In this document: positions 14,384-24,407 of the stretch, piece after piece
Layout of the letters: every line of letters starts with the position of its first letter
Position numbering within the stretch: position 1 is the stretch's first letter
Source: JBCCOW01 sp039025855
GTDB lineage: Bacteria; Planctomycetota; Phycisphaerae; Phycisphaerales; Phycisphaeraceae
NCBI GenBank assembly: GCA_039025855.1
Contig: JBCCNL010000042.1
Span: 1-33,977 of the forward strand
Direction: 5' to 3'
DNA length: 33,977 bases
Position numbers and translations under genes: made by a program
The notes under the pieces: generated by a model
Seen by the model: the letters and a program-made list of their open reading frames with translations, nothing else
Told to the model about the DNA's origin: nothing
Databases searched by the model: none

Positions 14384-15469
14384 TCACGAGCCCGCGGGGC
14401 TCACGGGGCGGTGCCGGGGGCCGGCCGGCGGGTCCGGGGTGTTATCGAGGCCCTCGGCTTCGGCGAGCCGACGGCGTTTGCGTTCGTATCGGAACCCCAT
14501 CAGGATCGCCCCGATCAGCACCACCAGCACGACCACGCCACTGGCCTTCATGATATTGCTGGCGTGGACGACCCACTTCTTCTCCTCGGCGTCGTACACG
14601 TAGCAGTACTGGAGCACGAAGCGGTCCCAGAGGCTGCCCAACTGATTGTCGCTGGCCTGCATCAGCGCGAGCTTGACGTCCTGGACGGGGTAGCTGAGCC
14701 CGTGGAGGTAGTTCGAGACGACGCCGGCATCGGTGAGGAAGATGAGCGTCGCGGGGTGGGCGTATTCGTTTCGGCGTTGGACGAAGGTGTACCGGAACCC
14801 CACCGAGTCGGCCAGGGCGGTGATCGACGACTTCGGGCCGGTCAGGAACGCCCAGCCCGCCTCAGCGGTCGAGGCCGCATCATCGCCCGCCGCCTCCCGC
14901 ATCGCTTCGACCATCTCGGCCTTCTTCTCGGCCGCGATCGCCGGGGTCTCCCGAGGGTCGATCGACACCATCACGATCCGGTAGCCGCCGCCCGGCACCC
15001 AGTCATCGTCCCGCCCGAGCTTGGCGGCGGTGTCCGACACCGCGGAAATAATGATGCTGCAGATCTGCGGGCAGCGGTAGTACCCCAGCACCAGCACGAC
15101 GGGCTTGCCGTCGGCGAGGTAGCTGCCGAGCGTGACGGGCTGCCCGAGGCTATCGCGGAAGTCCAACGAAGCATCTACGACGTTGCCGAGCTTGCGGTCC
15201 ACGCCGACCTCGATCAGGTCCACCGGCTTCTGCTTCTCACGGGCCTCGGGGATCACCACCGGGTCGTGCATCGGCGTCGGGGCGGCCATCGGCTGCTCGG
15301 CCGTGGGCTCGGGCACGTTCACCGCGTCCTCCGCCCACACCCCGGACACCATCAGTAACTGCCCGAGGACGACGCCCGCCACCGCCAACCACGCAAACGC
15401 CGACCCGCCGCGGCCGTGAACGACCGGTGCGAGAAGAGACGGGATGGGCAAGGCTTTGAACGGGAACAC
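14384..15469 (-). CDS. SCO1/SenC-family copper chaperone for oxidase assembly
   Basis: The 361-residue protein has an N-terminal membrane or signal helix (FAWLAVAGVVLGQLLMVSGV), a thioredoxin-like domain and a second C-terminal helix (about 306-330) before a basic tail. The copper site is complete: CPQIC (Cys133 and Cys137, CxxxC) and His238 in EYAHPATLIFL. SCO proteins deliver copper to the CuA site of oxidase subunit II, and the gene directly precedes subunit II, fitting that role. The C-terminal helix makes it a two-anchor form, longer than the usual ~200 residues. Start choice is uncertain: GTG at 15469 leaves a reasonable signal, while ATG 15544 and GTG 15565 add residues that do not resemble a signal peptide. 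No Shine-Dalgarno is seen for any. Confidence 0.88.
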   Translation of the reverse strand: MFPFKALPIPSLLAPVVHGRGGSAFAWLAVAGVVLGQLLMVSGVWAEDAVNVPEPTAEQPMAAPTPMHDPVVIPEAREKQKPVDLIEVGVDRKLGNVVDASLDFRDSLGQPVTLGSYLADGKPVVLVLGYYRCPQICSIIISAVSDTAAKLGRDDDWVPGGGYRIVMVSIDPRETPAIAAEKKAEMVEAMREAAGDDAASTAEAGWAFLTGPKSSITALADSVGFRYTFVQRRNEYAHPATLIFLTDAGVVSNYLHGLSYPVQDVKLALMQASDNQLGSLWDRFVLQYCYVYDAEEKKWVVHASNIMKASGVVVLVVLIGAILMGFRYERKRRRLAEAEGLDNTPDPPAGPRHRPVSPAGS

Positions 15470-15667
15470 GTTTTTGCTTTCTTGCGGAAAAAGCCGGTCA
15501 CACCCAGAATCAGCCCAAAGGGGGAAAAACCGGCTTCCAAACATGTCAGCATAGGGCCAGACCACGGCCCCCCTCCATGTTTATCGGCAGAATTCATGGA
15601 ATCCTGCGTCGCGGTTTACGGCCAATCGGGGGGGGCTACGGCCGGCACCCCCGGGGTCTTTATCGGG

Positions 15668-16018
15668 TTACTGGGTGTCACCACCCGTCTGCGTCGAAGC
15701 CGGAGCGGCCGCTGCGGGGTTGGCCCGCTCGACCACCAGCCGCATCGCCTGCTCGATCGGGACGCGGGTGTGGGCCGGCGTCTCGCCCTCGGCCGCAACG
15801 GGGGTTTCCACCTCCACCCAGCCCTCCTGGATGTTGGCCTCGTTCATCCGGTTGAGCGTCGAGTTCGTGGCGTTGATCAGCTTGTCGTCTTCCTCACGCG
15901 CGGTCTCCCACGCGAACCAGGCCCGCACCGCGAGCGTCACCGCGATCAGCAGCACGGTGGTGACCACGAGCATTGTGGCCATGAGCGGTACGCGGAGGTC
16001 GTCGGTGGAGGAAGCCAT
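15668..16018 (-). CDS. Small single-helix membrane protein of the ACIII-oxidase cluster
   Basis: The 116-residue protein has one membrane helix (about 13-33, MATMLVVTTVLLIAVTLAV), a helical charged segment (WFAWETAREEDDKLINATNSTLNRMNE), and an Ala/Pro/Thr-rich tail. I do not recognise a named family. It lies 27 bp after the ActF gene on the same strand and before the SCO gene, so it is probably an accessory or assembly subunit of ACIII or the oxidase. That is inferred from position only. Confidence 0.75.
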   Translation of the reverse strand: MASSTDDLRVPLMATMLVVTTVLLIAVTLAVRAWFAWETAREEDDKLINATNSTLNRMNEANIQEGWVEVETPVAAEGETPAHTRVPIEQAMRLVVERANPAAAAPASTQTGGDTQ

Positions 16019-16045
16019 AAGCGGGGCGGGTAAGGCGGGCGGGGG

Positions 16046-17695
16046 TTAGTGGTGCCCGTTCGGGTCGTGCATCGGCGCCCACGCGGTGGTGTCGAGGGCG
16101 AGGGACTCGTGCATCCGCGGGTCGCCGTGGGCGATGAGCGGGGCGTCTTTGAGCTTCTTGAGCATGGCCCCGACGAGGACGCCGCCGAAGCCGACGACCA
16201 GGAGGATGTCGACGAAGGGCAGGCGGAGCTCCGCCGTGCGGTCGAGCATGGGCATGACCAGCCAGTAGAGGTCGACGTACTGCATCACGATGATCCAGAC
16301 CGCGATGAAGGTCAGTGCCCGGAGGTTGCGTTTGACGTGGGCCGAGAGCAGGAAGCAGAAGGGGAAGATGAACTTGAGGAACAGCAGGCTGAAGCCGAGC
16401 CAGCTCCAGCCGGAGCCGGTCTGCGGGGCGGCGATGGACTCGTCGAGTGCGCCCTGGGTGATCACGGTCGAGAAGCCGCGGAGCTCGAACCAGTAGACCG
16501 TCTCGGGGAACGAGGCGTACCAGAGCAGCATGTACTGCGAGAAGGCGATGTAGGCCCAGAAGAACGTGAAGGCGAACATCAATTTGCCGAGGTCGTGGTA
16601 GTGATCGACGCCGACGGTCTTGAGGTAGCCGAGCTTCTGCATGATGCGGAGCGTGATGACGATCGTACAGTTTGCGGTGAGGAAGCAGCCGGCGAAGTAG
16701 TAGACCCCGAAGATCGTCGAGTACCACGCCGGGTCGAGCGACATCATCAGGTCGAAGGCGGCGAAGGTGATGGTGAGCCCGAACAGCAGCACCGCCAGGG
16801 GGGCGCGGCGCTCGCGGTCGTTAGTCGGGCCCACCGCGTCGTTGCCCAATTCGTCCTGCAGCTTCGACTTCCCGAAGTAGTACCGGGCGATGGCGATCCA
16901 GACCGCAAAGTAGAACACGATCCGCAGGCAGTAGAACCACCACGAGAGGTAGGGCTGCTTCTTCTTGGTGAAGTACGGCACCATCTCGGCGTAATAGGCT
17001 TGTTGCTCTTCGAGATCGACGCCGGGCGTGTAGGCGGGCTGACCGGAGTCGGGGTCACGTGGTGTGCCGGGGGTCCGGTTGGCCAACAGGACCTGGTTGG
17101 ACATGCGGGCCTGCTTGGGCGTCTGCGCGAGCACGGGCGAGGTGCTCTGGGAATCGCCCAGCACCGACGGGATCAGCGCGACGGCTTCGCCGGGCGTGTC
17201 GGCGTGCGGCTCGCTGTGCGGCTCCGCTTCGTGGTGCTTCTCGCCGTCGTGGTGCTCTTCGCCGTGATCGCCATGGCCATGCCCCTTGTCGTAGGGGGCG
17301 GTCCAGGCGTAGAGGTTGGGGTTTTCCGACTTGGAGATGCCGTCGATCGAGACGATCAGCAGCAGCGGCAGGGCCAGCACGAGCAGGGCGGGCATCGCGG
17401 CGGCGTACGACTCGGGGATACGGCGGATCGCACAACACCAGCCGGCCCGGAACAGGTGGGTGATGATGACGAAGAACAGGCAGCCCAGCGCGATGCCGAG
17501 GATCAGCGAGAACGCGGTGAGGTAGCTGTAGGCGAACCGGCGGAGGGCGATGTCGCCGCCGTCGATGACCGCGAGGACGGCCGCGAGCAGGATGGCCACG
17601 CCACCGACGATGAAGGCGGTGTTGTAGGCCGGCCAGGCCTTGGCGCCGAGGGCTTCCTTGTCGGCGGGGTCGAGTTCGCGGGCGTGGTGGGACAT
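16046..17695 (-). CDS. actF: Alternative complex III subunit ActF
   Basis: The 549-residue polytopic protein has about ten hydrophobic helices, beginning FIVGGVAILLAAVLAVI and SYLTAFSLILGIALGCLFFVII. The pattern HLFRAGW and the later DLMMSLDPAWYSTIFGVYYFAG and MFAFTFFWAYIAFSQYMLLWYA segments are characteristic of the ActF/NrfD-like quinol:cytochrome c oxidoreductase membrane subunit. In ACIII, ActF and ActC are paired membrane subunits; ActC is the main quinol-binding one. Between helices 3 and 4 is a His/Glu-rich loop (about 140-175) like the His-rich stretches of the oxidase genes. It follows ActE by about 30 bp. Confidence 0.94.
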   Translation of the reverse strand: MSHHARELDPADKEALGAKAWPAYNTAFIVGGVAILLAAVLAVIDGGDIALRRFAYSYLTAFSLILGIALGCLFFVIITHLFRAGWCCAIRRIPESYAAAMPALLVLALPLLLIVSIDGISKSENPNLYAWTAPYDKGHGHGDHGEEHHDGEKHHEAEPHSEPHADTPGEAVALIPSVLGDSQSTSPVLAQTPKQARMSNQVLLANRTPGTPRDPDSGQPAYTPGVDLEEQQAYYAEMVPYFTKKKQPYLSWWFYCLRIVFYFAVWIAIARYYFGKSKLQDELGNDAVGPTNDRERRAPLAVLLFGLTITFAAFDLMMSLDPAWYSTIFGVYYFAGCFLTANCTIVITLRIMQKLGYLKTVGVDHYHDLGKLMFAFTFFWAYIAFSQYMLLWYASFPETVYWFELRGFSTVITQGALDESIAAPQTGSGWSWLGFSLLFLKFIFPFCFLLSAHVKRNLRALTFIAVWIIVMQYVDLYWLVMPMLDRTAELRLPFVDILLVVGFGGVLVGAMLKKLKDAPLIAHGDPRMHESLALDTTAWAPMHDPNGHH

Positions 17696-17699
17696 GGAC

Positions 17700-17730
17700 T
17701 AGGCGCTGGCTGCTAGCGGTTAGGCGCTAG
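17700..17730. repeat. Repeated TAGGCGCT word between the actF and actE genes
   Basis: TAGGCGCT occurs at 17700-17707 and 17721-17728 with a related GCTAGCGGT between. The second copy includes the ActE stop codon. It fills the short gap between the two genes. Confidence 0.6.
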
Positions 17731-18587
17731 GTTTGGGGTTCGGTGCGTTCTGTGGGGCGTGAGGGCGATGGGGTCGCGTCGACCTGCGGCTCGCTAGGTT
17801 CGGGGGTGGCGGCGGCGGGCGCGGCCGTGGGCGTACCAAGCGTCTGGTCGGCGTCCTGGGCGAGTTGGAGAGCCCGGACGTAGGCGACGATGGCCCAGCG
17901 GTCTTCGACGGCGATCTGGTGACCGAGGCCGCGCATGTTGCCCTTGCCGTGGGTGATCGTGCTGTAGAGCTGGCCATTGGAGTAGACCGACTCGTAGTAG
18001 GCGGGGAGGGTCACGTTGGTGGGGGCGACCCAGTTGGTGCCGGTGGCCTGGCCGGCGTTGTTGGCGTCGTAGGCGTTCAGCTCGGCGCCGCGGATATGCG
18101 TCGGGCCGTTGCCTTGCCCCGCGACGCCGTGGCAGGAGTAGCACTGCTGCATGAAGACCTCTTTGCCCCGCAGCAGCAGGCGTTCATCGACAACCACCTG
18201 CTCGGGGTAGCCTTCGTAGAACTTGTTGACCGCGGCGGTGCCCTCGCCGATCAGCACGGGCTGGCCCTCGGCGTCGACGTAGAAGCCGCGGTAGTAGTGG
18301 TCGTCGTTCCGGAGCATGCCCCGAGCCACGGTGCCGTTCACGCGGGGCCGCATCGCCCGGCCGTCAGCGAAGATCGCCAGAGGCTGCTGGGGGTCGTAAC
18401 GCGGCTGATGGTCCATGTCCTGCCAGAGGTGCAGCCGGGGGTTGGGGCTCTTGGTCGCCCGCGCCCAGATGATGACCGACCCGACCATCAGCGGCAGGGT
18501 GCCGAGCACGATCGCCAGCCCGATGAGCCACGGCGGTGGCTTGGGCAGGCCGAAGTCGAGATCGAGGTCTTTAAGGAAGCGTTTCAA
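17727..18587 (-). CDS. actE: Alternative complex III subunit ActE, monohaem cytochrome c
   Basis: The 286-residue protein has one N-terminal membrane anchor (about 20-42), a conserved head (HLWQDMDHQPRYDPQQPLAIFADGRAMRP) typical of ActE, and one haem motif CYSCH (149-153). A distal Met is likely in KGNMRGLGH. The C-terminus is a Pro/Ser/Thr-rich tail. It carries electrons out of ACIII on the periplasmic side. The only workable start is a TTG at 18587; the first ATG lies inside the anchor. The sequence before the TTG is filled by a GGAGTAAG repeat, which on the coding strand gives no Shine-Dalgarno. Confidence 0.93.
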   Translation of the reverse strand: MKRFLKDLDLDFGLPKPPPWLIGLAIVLGTLPLMVGSVIIWARATKSPNPRLHLWQDMDHQPRYDPQQPLAIFADGRAMRPRVNGTVARGMLRNDDHYYRGFYVDAEGQPVLIGEGTAAVNKFYEGYPEQVVVDERLLLRGKEVFMQQCYSCHGVAGQGNGPTHIRGAELNAYDANNAGQATGTNWVAPTNVTLPAYYESVYSNGQLYSTITHGKGNMRGLGHQIAVEDRWAIVAYVRALQLAQDADQTLGTPTAAPAAATPEPSEPQVDATPSPSRPTERTEPQT

Positions 18588-18591
18588 GGCA

Positions 18592-18620
18592 GGAGTAAGG
18601 AGTAAGAATTAAGGAGTAAG
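18592..18620. repeat. Three copies of GGAGTAAG directly before the actE start
   Basis: GGAGTAAG occurs at 18592-18599, 18599-18606 and 18613-18620. The block begins 5 bp from the TTG start of actE, in the 58-bp gap after actD. On the coding strand it reads as repeated CTTACTCC. Confidence 0.85.
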
Positions 18621-18645
18621 CAGTGGGTGCTGTGCGTGCTTGGTC

Positions 18646-19338
18646 TTAGTCCTCGTCGTCGTAGACGAGCTCGGTGTGCAGGGCGCGGTTGTCGGTGAGC
18701 AGGGCGGCGGTCTCGTCGGGGTCGAAGCGGCGGTCCTTGGCTTCGATCGCGACAAAGAACCGGTCCTGCGTCGCCCGGCGGAAACGCTCGGACTTGAGAA
18801 CCGGGTGGTTATGGCGGGGCAGCCGGTTGAGCAGGAACATCGCGAACACCGCGGTATACGCGGCGAACATGATCGTCAGCTCGAACATCACGGGGATGTA
18901 GCCGGGCAGGCCCATCAGCGGCTTGCCGGAGATGATGTACTGGTAGGGCTCGAGGTTGACCCAGAGGAAGGACCACCAGTTCTCGGAGTAGACCTCGACG
19001 CCGTCGGGTCGGCGGAACACGCCGTCGGTGAACCCGGACATCGTGTACATGGTCAGGATGAAGCCGGTGGTGAGCCCGATGAGGCCCATCTTGAGGACGA
19101 GCCAGGGCAGGATGGTCGGCTTGATGCCGAGGATGTCGTCCATGCCGTGGATGGGGAACGGGCTGTGGACGTCGACCTTGGTGTAGCCGGCGGCGCGGAC
19201 GGCCTTGGCACCGTGGACCACGTCGGTGACGTTGTCGTACTCGCCGAGGATGGCGAACGGCTGGGGCTCGGACGCGGGCGGCGCCGAGGCGGGCTTGGTC
19301 ACGATCGGCGGGGGTGATGGGGGGGTGGCGATCGACAT
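18646..19338 (-). CDS. actD: Alternative complex III subunit ActD (DUF3341)
   Basis: The 230-residue protein has a cytoplasmic N-terminal domain (FAILGEYDNVTDVVHGAKAVRAAGYTKVDVHSPFPIHGMDD, about 28-68), matching DUF3341/ActD. Two membrane helices follow (about 78-102, LKMGLIGLTTGFILTMYTMSG, and 150-172, FELTIMFAAYTAVFAMFLLN). The core ends SERFRRATQDRFFVAIEAKD. It is a structural subunit anchoring the periphery of ACIII. The start is 3 bp past the ActC stop, so it is tightly coupled to ActC. Confidence 0.95.
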   Translation of the reverse strand: MSIATPPSPPPIVTKPASAPPASEPQPFAILGEYDNVTDVVHGAKAVRAAGYTKVDVHSPFPIHGMDDILGIKPTILPWLVLKMGLIGLTTGFILTMYTMSGFTDGVFRRPDGVEVYSENWWSFLWVNLEPYQYIISGKPLMGLPGYIPVMFELTIMFAAYTAVFAMFLLNRLPRHNHPVLKSERFRRATQDRFFVAIEAKDRRFDPDETAALLTDNRALHTELVYDDED

Positions 19339-19341
19339 GGC

Positions 19342-20841
<1,500 letters not shown>

Positions 20842-20854
20842 GAGGGGGGCAATT

Positions 20855-20940
20855 CCTGATTGCCTGATTGTGTGATTGATTGATCGGGCAGCCCGTCGGG
20901 GACGCGTCCAATCATCTATTCATTCAATCGTCAATCAAGC
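20855..20940. repeat. Inverted stuttered GATTG repeat between the actC and actB genes
   Basis: On the plus strand 20855-20885 contains TGATTG/TGATTGAT words four times. The opposite arm 20908-20940 carries the same GATTG word repeatedly on the minus strand (ATGATTGG, GAATGAAT, ACGATTGA, TTGATTG). Between them is a GC-rich spacer of about 20 bp. The right arm includes the ActB stop codon. Confidence 0.8.
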
Positions 20941-23900
20941 CTTTCCTTTCTCGGCCGGGTTGCTGATCTTGGCCATGTGCATGGTTCGGGGCCGGGTATT
21001 GAGCACGTCGATGAGCTTGTAGGAACGGGGGTTCTTGCGTTGCAGCTGCGAGACGCGGGATTTCGGGTCATTGAGGTCGCCGAAGACCACCGCACCGGTC
21101 GAGCAGACCGACTCGCAGGCGGTGACGATCTCGCCGTCGTAGACCTCGGGCTGGTCGCGGTTGAACCCCGGCCGGCCCTGAAGCGTCTTGGCCCACTCGT
21201 TCTTCGCGTTAATCGTCGCTCGCTTCACCCGCTGGGCGCACCACGTGCACTTTTCCATCACCCCGCGGATGCGGACCGTGACGTCGGGGTTGAACTTCAT
21301 CCGCTCGATCGGGTCGAGCGTCTTGAGCTGCTGCTGGTCGGGCCAGTCCAGCCAGGGCTTGGCCCAGCCCGCCGCCGCGGGCTTCGAGTGCCAGTCAAAG
21401 TAGTTGTAGCGCCTTACCTTGTACGGGCAGTTGTTCGAGCAGTACCGCGTGCCGATGCAACGGTTGTACACCATCGTGTTCATCCCCTCGGTGTCGTGCA
21501 CCGTCGCCGCCACCGGGCACACCTGCTCGCACGGCGCGTTCTCGCAGTGCAGACAAGACACCGGCATGTGCACCACCTCGACGTCCGGGTTGCTCCAGTC
21601 CGGACCCGGTGCGAGCGAATCGGGGTTCTTGTACTTCGGCTTGTAGTAGCTATCGATCCGCAGCCAGTGCATCTCCCGGCTCATCCGCACGCCGCGCTCG
21701 CCCACCACCGGGATGTTGTTCTCCGCCTGGCACGCGATCACACACGCGTTGCACCCCAGACAAAGGTTCATGTCCACCGCCATGCCCCACGCGTGCGTCC
21801 GGTTGAACGCCCGCGGCGGCCACTGCTCGTCCACCGGCTCGTCCGGGTGTTTCGCCCGCACCTCGTCAGCACGCTCCAGCCAGAGGTCCTCCATCGGCGG
21901 GTCGTAAAGCTGCAGGCTCATGTTGCCGTGCGACCCATCCTGAGCGAAAGTTGGGTCCTTCTTGTACTCCTCCAGCGTCGTGGACTTCACCACATACCCC
22001 GAGTCGTACTTCTTCCCGGCCCGCTTCTTCACCGCCCAGTTCGCGATGAAGTCGTTCATCAGCAGGTGGTGGTTCGACACCAGCGGCAGCTCGACCGACT
22101 TGCCGGTCTTCGCCAGCGTCACCGTCGTGAAGCCCATCGCTTCCGATTCCCGCATCGGATAGCCGTCCACACCCACGCGGTAGCTGTCCGCGTCCTTCGG
22201 GTTCTCGCCAGAGCCCCCGATCGAACCCGCCGCCCATCGGCCGTGCCCCAGGTTGAACACCATCGCACCGTCCGCCTGACCCGGCATGATGTAGATCGGC
22301 GTCTCGATCGTCTGCGCCCCCGCACTCAGCGTCACCACGTCGCCGTACTTCAGCCCCAGCCGCATGGCGTCGTTGTACGACATCAACAGCGGATTACACC
22401 ACGTCGCTTTCGTCAGCGGGGCCGGGGCTTCCTGCAGCCAGCCGCTGTTCGCATACCGCCCGTCGTACAACGCCCCACCGCGGAACGACAACTCAAACCG
22501 GTCACCACCCAACTTCTCCGGCAACGCCGGGGGCTGCAACGCGTATACCGTCTTCGGCGTCAGCCGCGGCAGCCCGCTGTCCTTAACAAACCCGCTGTGC
22601 AACGCCGTCCGCCAGTTCTTCTCGAAGCCCTCGTCGCCCGGCAGCCCGCGATCCTTATGCACCTTACGGACCAGGTCGTACCCGTTGATCGGCAGCCCCG
22701 CCGACTCGCCGCCCGCCAGCCGCGCCAGCACCTCCGCCGGCGTCCGCCCGTTGAAGATCGGGTGGATCAACGGCTGCGCCAGGCTCACCGTCCCGTCCCA
22801 CGAAAGCGCATCGCCCCACGACTCCAGGCCATGCGCCATCGGCAAGACCCAGCCCGACCGCCGCGCCGTCTCGTCCGGGTACAGCGACAGCCGCACGACA
22901 TGCTTCGCGTTGCCCATCAGCTCGCCGAAGCTCGTGTCCGCCGGGGCATCGAACACCGGGTTGCCGCCGACCACCAGCAGCGTGTCCACGCCCCCCGCGT
23001 TCAGCCGTTCCGCCAGCTCCTGGATCTGCCCGGTCATCGACTCCGCCATCGCCGCCGGCTCTTCCACCAGCGTCACCACCGGGCCGATGTTCTTGAGCGC
23101 ATCGTTGATCGCGTGACACGCCGCGTGCACCTCCGCCGGCTGCGTCGGGCCTGCCACCACCAAGCTCTCGCCCTTGTGAGCCTTCAGGTCCTTGACCAAG
23201 CTCTTCACAAACGCTTCAGCCCGCGGCTGCAGCTTCGCCAGCCGATCCAGCGTCACGCCGTTCTGCTCCGCACCCTTGACCCCCAACTCCCGCGCCACCG
23301 CCGACACCACCATCTCGATCTGGCCCGCCGGCACCGCCAGCTTCACGTCCGCCGACGCCGCGCTCACCGACAGGCTCGGCGCCGCCGAATACACCCGATT
23401 CATCTTCCCGCCACGCTCTTCGATTCGTCGGCCCGCCGACCAACCCATCGCGTTCCGCAGCGACGCCGGGTGCGACGAAAACAAGTCGCAGTCAAACAGC
23501 GCGATGATCTCCGCCTTCCCCACATCGAACACCGGACGCAGCGCCTGGTCCGGCCCGAACGCCAGCCTCGCCCCCGCCAACTCCTTGTCCCGGTTCAGCG
23601 GCTCCCACGTGTACCACGACATCCCCGGGAACCGCTTACGCATCCCCGCCTTCACCACATCAATCGTCGGCCCGGTCATCGGCTCGGACAACACCACCAA
23701 CCCGCTCGACGCATCGCCCTCCAGACCCGCAAAGTGCCCCGCCGACCACCGGTCAAACTCACGCCAGCTCGAGCTCACCACACTCAGCTTCCCGGTCGCC
23801 TCGTCCCGCCCGACCGTCCGCACCTGCCGCAGCCGCTGCGGGTCGTACAACTCCAGCGTCGAGGCCTGCATGAACCCATCGGTCTTGCCCGCCGCCCACG

Positions 23901-24330
23901 GGTGCTCGTTGTTCCCCTCGATCTTGATTGGCCGACCGTCCACCCCGATCACCGTGCAGCCGTAACCGATCCCGCTCCGCTGCAGCATCGTCGCGTAGTG
24001 CTCGGGCACACCGGGGATCGTCCCCTCGGGCCGAGACGCATAGGGCATCAGCCGTTCCTTCGGCCACCGCCGACACCCGGTCAGCGTCAGCCCCGCCAAC
24101 GCCATCGACGCCGCTGCCAACTGCATGAACCGCCGACGCGACGGCCCGCTCGCCCCGCCCCCCGGATTCAGCATCTCGTCGGGGTCATACGTCGGGAACT
24201 CCTTATCGAAGTTGTCCCGGAACTTATCCGACTCCAGGTGCTGCTCGATCGAACGCCAGTACACCTCCCCGACGGGTCCGCCGTCGGGCTGGCTCTTGAT
24301 CGCTGCAACCGGGTCTACTAACTGCGTCAT
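20935..24330 (-). CDS. actB: Alternative complex III subunit ActB (molybdopterin-fold and Fe-S fusion)
   Basis: The 1131-residue protein has the ActB N-terminal motif EVYWRSIEQ (about 22-30). A Tat-type signal follows (SRRRFMQLAAASMALAGLTLTGC, about 64-86), whose Cys86 may be a lipoprotein site. A molybdopterin-oxidoreductase-like domain follows (to about 800); ActB proteins of this type are known to lack the cofactor. A ferredoxin-like domain at about 850-1080 has the cysteine clusters CLGCNACVIAC, CLHCENAPCEQVCPVAA, CIGTRYCSNNCP, and CTWC paired with CESVC. These fit the three 4Fe-4S and one 3Fe-4S centres of ACIII. It moves electrons from quinol at ActC towards the haems of ActA. The full-length antisense ORF is a high-GC shadow. 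Confidence 0.97.
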   Translation of the reverse strand: MTQLVDPVAAIKSQPDGGPVGEVYWRSIEQHLESDKFRDNFDKEFPTYDPDEMLNPGGGASGPSRRRFMQLAAASMALAGLTLTGCRRWPKERLMPYASRPEGTIPGVPEHYATMLQRSGIGYGCTVIGVDGRPIKIEGNNEHPWAAGKTDGFMQASTLELYDPQRLRQVRTVGRDEATGKLSVVSSSWREFDRWSAGHFAGLEGDASSGLVVLSEPMTGPTIDVVKAGMRKRFPGMSWYTWEPLNRDKELAGARLAFGPDQALRPVFDVGKAEIIALFDCDLFSSHPASLRNAMGWSAGRRIEERGGKMNRVYSAAPSLSVSAASADVKLAVPAGQIEMVVSAVARELGVKGAEQNGVTLDRLAKLQPRAEAFVKSLVKDLKAHKGESLVVAGPTQPAEVHAACHAINDALKNIGPVVTLVEEPAAMAESMTGQIQELAERLNAGGVDTLLVVGGNPVFDAPADTSFGELMGNAKHVVRLSLYPDETARRSGWVLPMAHGLESWGDALSWDGTVSLAQPLIHPIFNGRTPAEVLARLAGGESAGLPINGYDLVRKVHKDRGLPGDEGFEKNWRTALHSGFVKDSGLPRLTPKTVYALQPPALPEKLGGDRFELSFRGGALYDGRYANSGWLQEAPAPLTKATWCNPLLMSYNDAMRLGLKYGDVVTLSAGAQTIETPIYIMPGQADGAMVFNLGHGRWAAGSIGGSGENPKDADSYRVGVDGYPMRESEAMGFTTVTLAKTGKSVELPLVSNHHLLMNDFIANWAVKKRAGKKYDSGYVVKSTTLEEYKKDPTFAQDGSHGNMSLQLYDPPMEDLWLERADEVRAKHPDEPVDEQWPPRAFNRTHAWGMAVDMNLCLGCNACVIACQAENNIPVVGERGVRMSREMHWLRIDSYYKPKYKNPDSLAPGPDWSNPDVEVVHMPVSCLHCENAPCEQVCPVAATVHDTEGMNTMVYNRCIGTRYCSNNCPYKVRRYNYFDWHSKPAAAGWAKPWLDWPDQQQLKTLDPIERMKFNPDVTVRIRGVMEKCTWCAQRVKRATINAKNEWAKTLQGRPGFNRDQPEVYDGEIVTACESVCSTGAVVFGDLNDPKSRVSQLQRKNPRSYKLIDVLNTRPRTMHMAKISNPAEKGKA

Positions 24331-24407
24331 CTTTCCTAAAACTCAGGCCGTCTCGTATTGGTCCATTCCTAACCGCTCGCTCCCCGGCCAAGCCCCCACC
24401 GACCCCA

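Noticed and set aside
14389..14402. GAGCCC/GGGCTC inverted pair at the end of the SCO gene
   Set aside because: Six-bp GC-rich arms inside coding sequence with no T run; expected by chance at this composition.
20977..24321. A 1114-residue open frame antisense to ActB
   Set aside because: It is Arg/His/Pro-rich with no domains, mirrors the G/C-rich third codon positions of ActB, and ActB itself is certain. It is a composition shadow.
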